Shown: positions 6,491-7,800 of the stretch, one piece after another
Layout of the letters: each line of letters starts with the position of its first letter
Position numbering within the stretch: position 1 is the stretch's first letter
Source of the DNA: an uncultured Selenomonadaceae bacterium
GTDB taxonomy: Bacteria; Bacillota; Negativicutes; Selenomonadales; Selenomonadaceae
Direction: 5' to 3'
DNA length: 7,800 nucleotides
NCBI GenBank assembly: GCA_945637225.1
Contig: CALZDE010000093.1
Span: 1-7,800 of the forward strand
Made by a program: the position numbers and the translations under genes
The notes under the pieces: model-generated
What the model saw: only the letters and a program-made list of their open reading frames with translations
Databases searched by the model: none
Told to the model about the DNA's origin: nothing

Positions 6491-7375
6491 ATGAACAATT
6501 CTATGAAGGGAGCTGTTTACCTTTCTTTGGCTGCGGCTATTTGGGGCGGTCTTTTCTTGGCGGTCCGTCTTGTAGTCGGAGTGGTGGAGGCAGTTCCCTT
6601 GGTATGGCTTCGCTATGTTTTGGCATTGGGAGCACTTTTTGTCTTAGGTGAAATGAGACATGTTTCGTGGAAAATTCAGCCGAAGGATTATAAATTAGTT
6701 TTGGCTGTGGGGCTTATTGGGCAGACGCTTTCCATCGTTACACAGGAATCAGGCACCCTTCTTACGTCAGCACAGACAGGCTCGACAATTACGGCGGCAA
6801 CACCGGCTTTTATGGTTATTTTTGGCTGGCTCATACTGAAGGAAGAAATGACTGTACGCAGGATTTTATCTCTGCTTATGGCAACAGTTGGCGTTTTATG
6901 TATTGTCTTTGACCCGGATAATTTTCAGATGGATGTACTGGGTGGCTTTTATCTCTTGATTGCGGCTGTTACGTGGGCTTTGATGGCGGTTATTTTGAAG
7001 CTTTTGAAGGAGTATTCTGCTATTACACTTACCTTTTATGGTACATTGATAGCGGTTATATGTCTTGCACCTTATGCTTTGTGGTGGCTGGCAGAAGAAG
7101 CTGATTTTATAGCTATGTCATCACCTCAGATTTGGGGAGCTATACTCTATATGGGTATTATTTCCACTACTGGCGGTTTTGTCCTTTGGAATGAGGGACT
7201 TTTGTATATGGACGCTTCTGTGGCAGGGCTTTTCATGTTTATTCAGCCTATTGTGGGTACTATCCTTGGCTGGTGCATTTTGGGAGAGCCTCTTACTCTG
7301 TGGTTTTGGATAGGAGCATTCCTTATAGGTGCCGGTGTAGTGACGGTAATTCAGCCTAACAAAAAGAAAGAATAA
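6491..7375 (+). CDS. EamA/DMT superfamily permease
   Basis: This 294-residue inner-membrane protein of the drug/metabolite transporter superfamily has ten predicted membrane helices arranged as two EamA repeats (about 8-140 and 150-287). The duplicated repeat ends are visible: PAFMVIFGWLILKEE at about 105-119 and IQPIVGTILGWCILGEP at about 251-267, each closing with the conserved glutamate after a proline-led helix. AAIWGGLFLAVR (15-26) is the usual first-helix motif. A Lys-rich tail (NKKKE) should be cytoplasmic. Length is normal for the family. Substrates in this family range over amino acids, nucleotide-related metabolites and drugs, and none can be chosen here. The gene starts 52 nt after the polC stop with no promoter or terminator visible between them, so it is probably co-transcribed with polC. 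Its ribosome binding site, GAGG at 6476-6479, is 11 nt from ATG, longer than for neighbouring genes, which may mean weaker translation. Confidence 0.94.
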   Translation: MNNSMKGAVYLSLAAAIWGGLFLAVRLVVGVVEAVPLVWLRYVLALGALFVLGEMRHVSWKIQPKDYKLVLAVGLIGQTLSIVTQESGTLLTSAQTGSTITAATPAFMVIFGWLILKEEMTVRRILSLLMATVGVLCIVFDPDNFQMDVLGGFYLLIAAVTWALMAVILKLLKEYSAITLTFYGTLIAVICLAPYALWWLAEEADFIAMSSPQIWGAILYMGIISTTGGFVLWNEGLLYMDASVAGLFMFIQPIVGTILGWCILGEPLTLWFWIGAFLIGAGVVTVIQPNKKKE

Positions 7376-7396
7376 ATATTAAAAATCAATTGTGAA

Positions 7397-7431
7397 AATT
7401 TTTATAACGATTTTTGCAGGAATTTTTATAA
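7397..7431. repeat. 11-bp direct repeat upstream of ftsY
   Basis: AATTTTTATAA occurs at 7397-7407 and 7421-7431, 24 bp apart. The second copy leads into the likely ftsY -10 box. The sequence is simple A/T and may be chance. Confidence 0.4.
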
Positions 7432-7432
7432 T
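7427..7432 (+). promoter_or_regulatory. Possible -10 element for ftsY
   Basis: A perfect TATAAT lies 57 nt before the ftsY start, which would put a transcript start near 7439. No good -35 hexamer is present at 16-18 nt upstream (ATAACG at 17 nt) and there is no TGn extension. The promoter is therefore weak, activator-dependent or not real, and ftsY may also be reached by read-through from the polC transcript. Confidence 0.35.
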
Positions 7433-7489
7433 GTATGTAGAATTAATAAGATGTGCATGAATTGTATGCATTGAGAAAGGAAGAGTTTA

Positions 7490-7800
7490 ATGGGTTTTTT
7501 TGACGCTATAAGCAACATTGGTAATAATATAAAGCGTAATGTTGCAAGTACACTGGGAATTGATAAGCTTACTGACAGAATTGCAGAGACAAGGAAAAAG
7601 CTGGTTCATGAGATTGAGGTTAAGATTTTAGGCTATGCTGACATAAATGATGATTTGCTTGAGGAATTAGAGGAAATTCTCATTATGTCTGACGTAGGTG
7701 TAAATACTACTGAGAAGCTGATGGATTTAGTTCATAAGGGTATTAAGTCCAAGGAGATTAAAGAGCCGGCAGATTTGGTTGATTTCCTGCAGAATCAGAT
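7490..7800 (+). CDS. ftsY: Signal recognition particle receptor FtsY (N-terminal part, cut by window edge)
   Basis: The first 103 residues of FtsY are present and the frame is open to the end of the window. FtsY is the membrane-associated GTPase that receives ribosomes carrying signal recognition particle and passes them to the SecYEG translocon. The visible part begins MGFFDAISNI, an amphipathic start, then has a charged helix with TRKKLVHEIE (about 34-43). The N-domain hallmark ELEEILIMSDVGVNTTEKL lies at 59-77, closely resembling the family pattern of ELEE-LI-ADVGV-TT. There is no long acidic A domain as in E. coli, which fits Gram-positive-type FtsY. The GTPase G domain lies beyond the window. 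The start is supported by AGAAAGGAAG (7474-7483). Ffh, the paralogue, is less likely because its N terminus differs and lacks this block. In many Firmicutes ftsY follows smc; here a permease gene precedes it. Confidence 0.93.
   Translation, partial: MGFFDAISNIGNNIKRNVASTLGIDKLTDRIAETRKKLVHEIEVKILGYADINDDLLEELEEILIMSDVGVNTTEKLMDLVHKGIKSKEIKEPADLVDFLQNQ

Noticed and set aside
7376..7410. Terminator between the permease and ftsY
   Set aside because: The only complementarity (AAAAAT with ATTTTT) is pure A+T with no G+C stem, so termination there is not credible.

Overview
The window reads as chromosomal DNA from a low-to-moderate G+C member of the Bacillota (Firmicutes). The clearest marker is a full-length PolC-type replicative DNA polymerase. 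Shine-Dalgarno sites of the GGAGG/GAGG type lie 8 nt from the chosen starts of three genes, and the sigma-A-like promoters have clean TATAAT boxes. Genus cannot be read from this window. An anaerobic, possibly Negativicutes-like lineage is only a guess, based on the shortened PolC and the overall character of the genes.

Layout. Positions 1-71 hold the end of an intergenic region with a strong stem-loop terminator serving the leftward gene beside it. On the minus strand lie an AAA+ ATPase/DUF4143 protein (72-1295) and, upstream of it, an AI-2E-family membrane protein (1398-2387). Each has its own recognisable promoter. In both, the furthest-upstream start is a GTG buried inside the ribosome binding site, and the real start is probably 9 nt further in. 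A 217-bp divergent control region (2388-2613) separates these from the plus-strand genes. It holds a leftward and a rightward sigma-A-type promoter, a 16-bp tandem repeat covering the leftward -10 box, and two DnaA-box-like nonamers.

On the plus strand, polC (2614-6438) is followed after 52 nt, with no terminator visible, by an EamA/DMT-family permease (6491-7375). After a further 114 nt comes the start of ftsY (7490 onward), which is cut by the window edge. polC and ftsY are core functions (chromosome replication, membrane protein targeting). The permease probably rides on the polC transcript. The AAA+/DUF4143 gene is visibly richer in A+T and looks like accessory DNA. No stretch longer than about 300 bases lacks a gene.

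The main point of interest is PolC itself. The DnaQ-like 3'-5' exonuclease that normally interrupts the PHP domain of PolC is cleanly absent. The PHP domain is contiguous, as in DnaE, and appears to keep all nine putative metal-ligand positions, so PHP-based proofreading is a testable possibility. The same gene also shows a sharp internal change in leucine codon use, suggesting a mosaic origin. I found no CRISPR array, insertion sequence, tRNA, rRNA or recognisable new defence system.
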